From assembly GCA_032622095.1 (NCBI GenBank), contig CP136061.1, positions 22,508,991 to 22,572,990 on the forward strand: a DNA stretch of 64,000 bases, written 5' to 3'. Positions 63,595 through 64,000 of the stretch are shown piece after piece. The translations under genes and the position numbers were made by a program. Origin of the DNA: Siphonodentalium dalli (taxonomy: Eukaryota; Mollusca; Scaphopoda; Gadilida; Siphonodentaliidae). The notes below the pieces were generated by a model, which made no database searches, had not been told where the DNA came from, and was given only the letters and a program-made list of their open reading frames with translations. Positions within the stretch are counted from its first letter, which is position 1, and every line of letters begins with the position of its first letter.

Positions 63595-64000
63595 TTTATG
63601 CACTCTCACATCGTTGGCGTATTCATACGCGACCGGAGGCGCCCCCATAAGCTTTGTGTTCGATGTCAGGTCACCTCCATACAGCTAATATACATTTTTC
63701 ATACATCATATTTTATATTGTACATATTAAATTATATCAGTGGAATAAATACTGTCTACATCAACGGGGGCTGGGAACGAAAAGCAACAGCGATTAGGCT
63801 GTCGGTTTCAGAGAACAACCGGATAGATCGGGGGGGGGGGGGGGGGTCTGCAGAAAATTTCCGCCACGTTATCTCGGAAGCTGGTTCTATTAGATGTTAA
63901 ATGATATGATTGAGCCTCTATATTATACTTTCAATAGTATTACACGTACTTCAGGCAGTGGCCATCAATGTTTTATTCTTTTTCATTTTTTCTGTTAGTC
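63595..64000. other. Non-coding end of the window
   Basis: No gene or repeat is recognised apart from a G run at about 63830-63846. Confidence 0.45.

Overview
The window is AT-rich eukaryotic DNA, probably from a marine mollusc. Genes have introns and GT/AG splice sites. Non-coding DNA is packed with MITEs, minisatellites and Helentron-like arrays carrying the 'ggccataactct...' type of sequence I associate with mollusc genomes. The host identification is inference. The window holds two main coding units, one host gene and one large virus-like transposon; the rest is repeat-rich.

Host gene (minus strand, 18753 down to 4691). Five short exons with matching phases spell a 194-residue secreted dermatopontin-like protein: signal peptide, then three repeats ending EDRKW, EDRRW and EDRRY. 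Its introns (0.6 to 6.7 kb) contain a (GA)n tract, about 40 copies of a 29-bp satellite, hairpin MITEs, a TTAA-flanked MITE and Helentron-like tandem arrays.

Polinton/Maverick (22813 to 40167, 17,355 bp). It starts AG, ends CT, has TIRs of about 468 bp and is flanked by a perfect 6-bp duplication GGTGTA. All expected genes are open. On the minus strand, from right to left, are protein-primed PolB, an unknown protein, the packaging ATPase, two related basic GG-motif proteins, an unknown protein, the retroviral-type integrase with chromodomain, a two-helix membrane protein, the penton-like minor capsid, an adenovirus pX-like basic protein, the double jelly-roll major capsid, a Cys/His protein and the adenain-type protease. 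These can build, package and mature a virion and also integrate and replicate the DNA. All show intact frames.

The right arm (35.6 to 39.7 kb) is the most unusual part. Five small genes sit around three divergent promoters. The first promoter is a 411-bp near-perfect palindrome that has copied the first 32 PolB codons onto a zinc-knuckle gene on the other strand. The other two are 553-bp, roughly 98 % identical duplicates that drive four unrelated coding regions. Each of those four genes ends 13 to 22 nt before a hairpin GGCCCT-TTTC-AGGGCC, which is the metazoan replication-dependent histone mRNA stem-loop, in several cases with the ACCCA-like flank and a purine-rich element downstream. One gene has a second stem-loop with a compensatory base-pair change. 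I infer that this element makes some mRNAs by the SLBP/U7 histone pathway; I know of no earlier description of this for a Polinton.

The remainder (40.2 to 64 kb) shows no convincing gene. It carries an 11-bp satellite, several TTAA-flanked MITE families, copies of a palindromic MITE core shared by different outer arms, hairpin elements and Helentron/SINE-like arrays.
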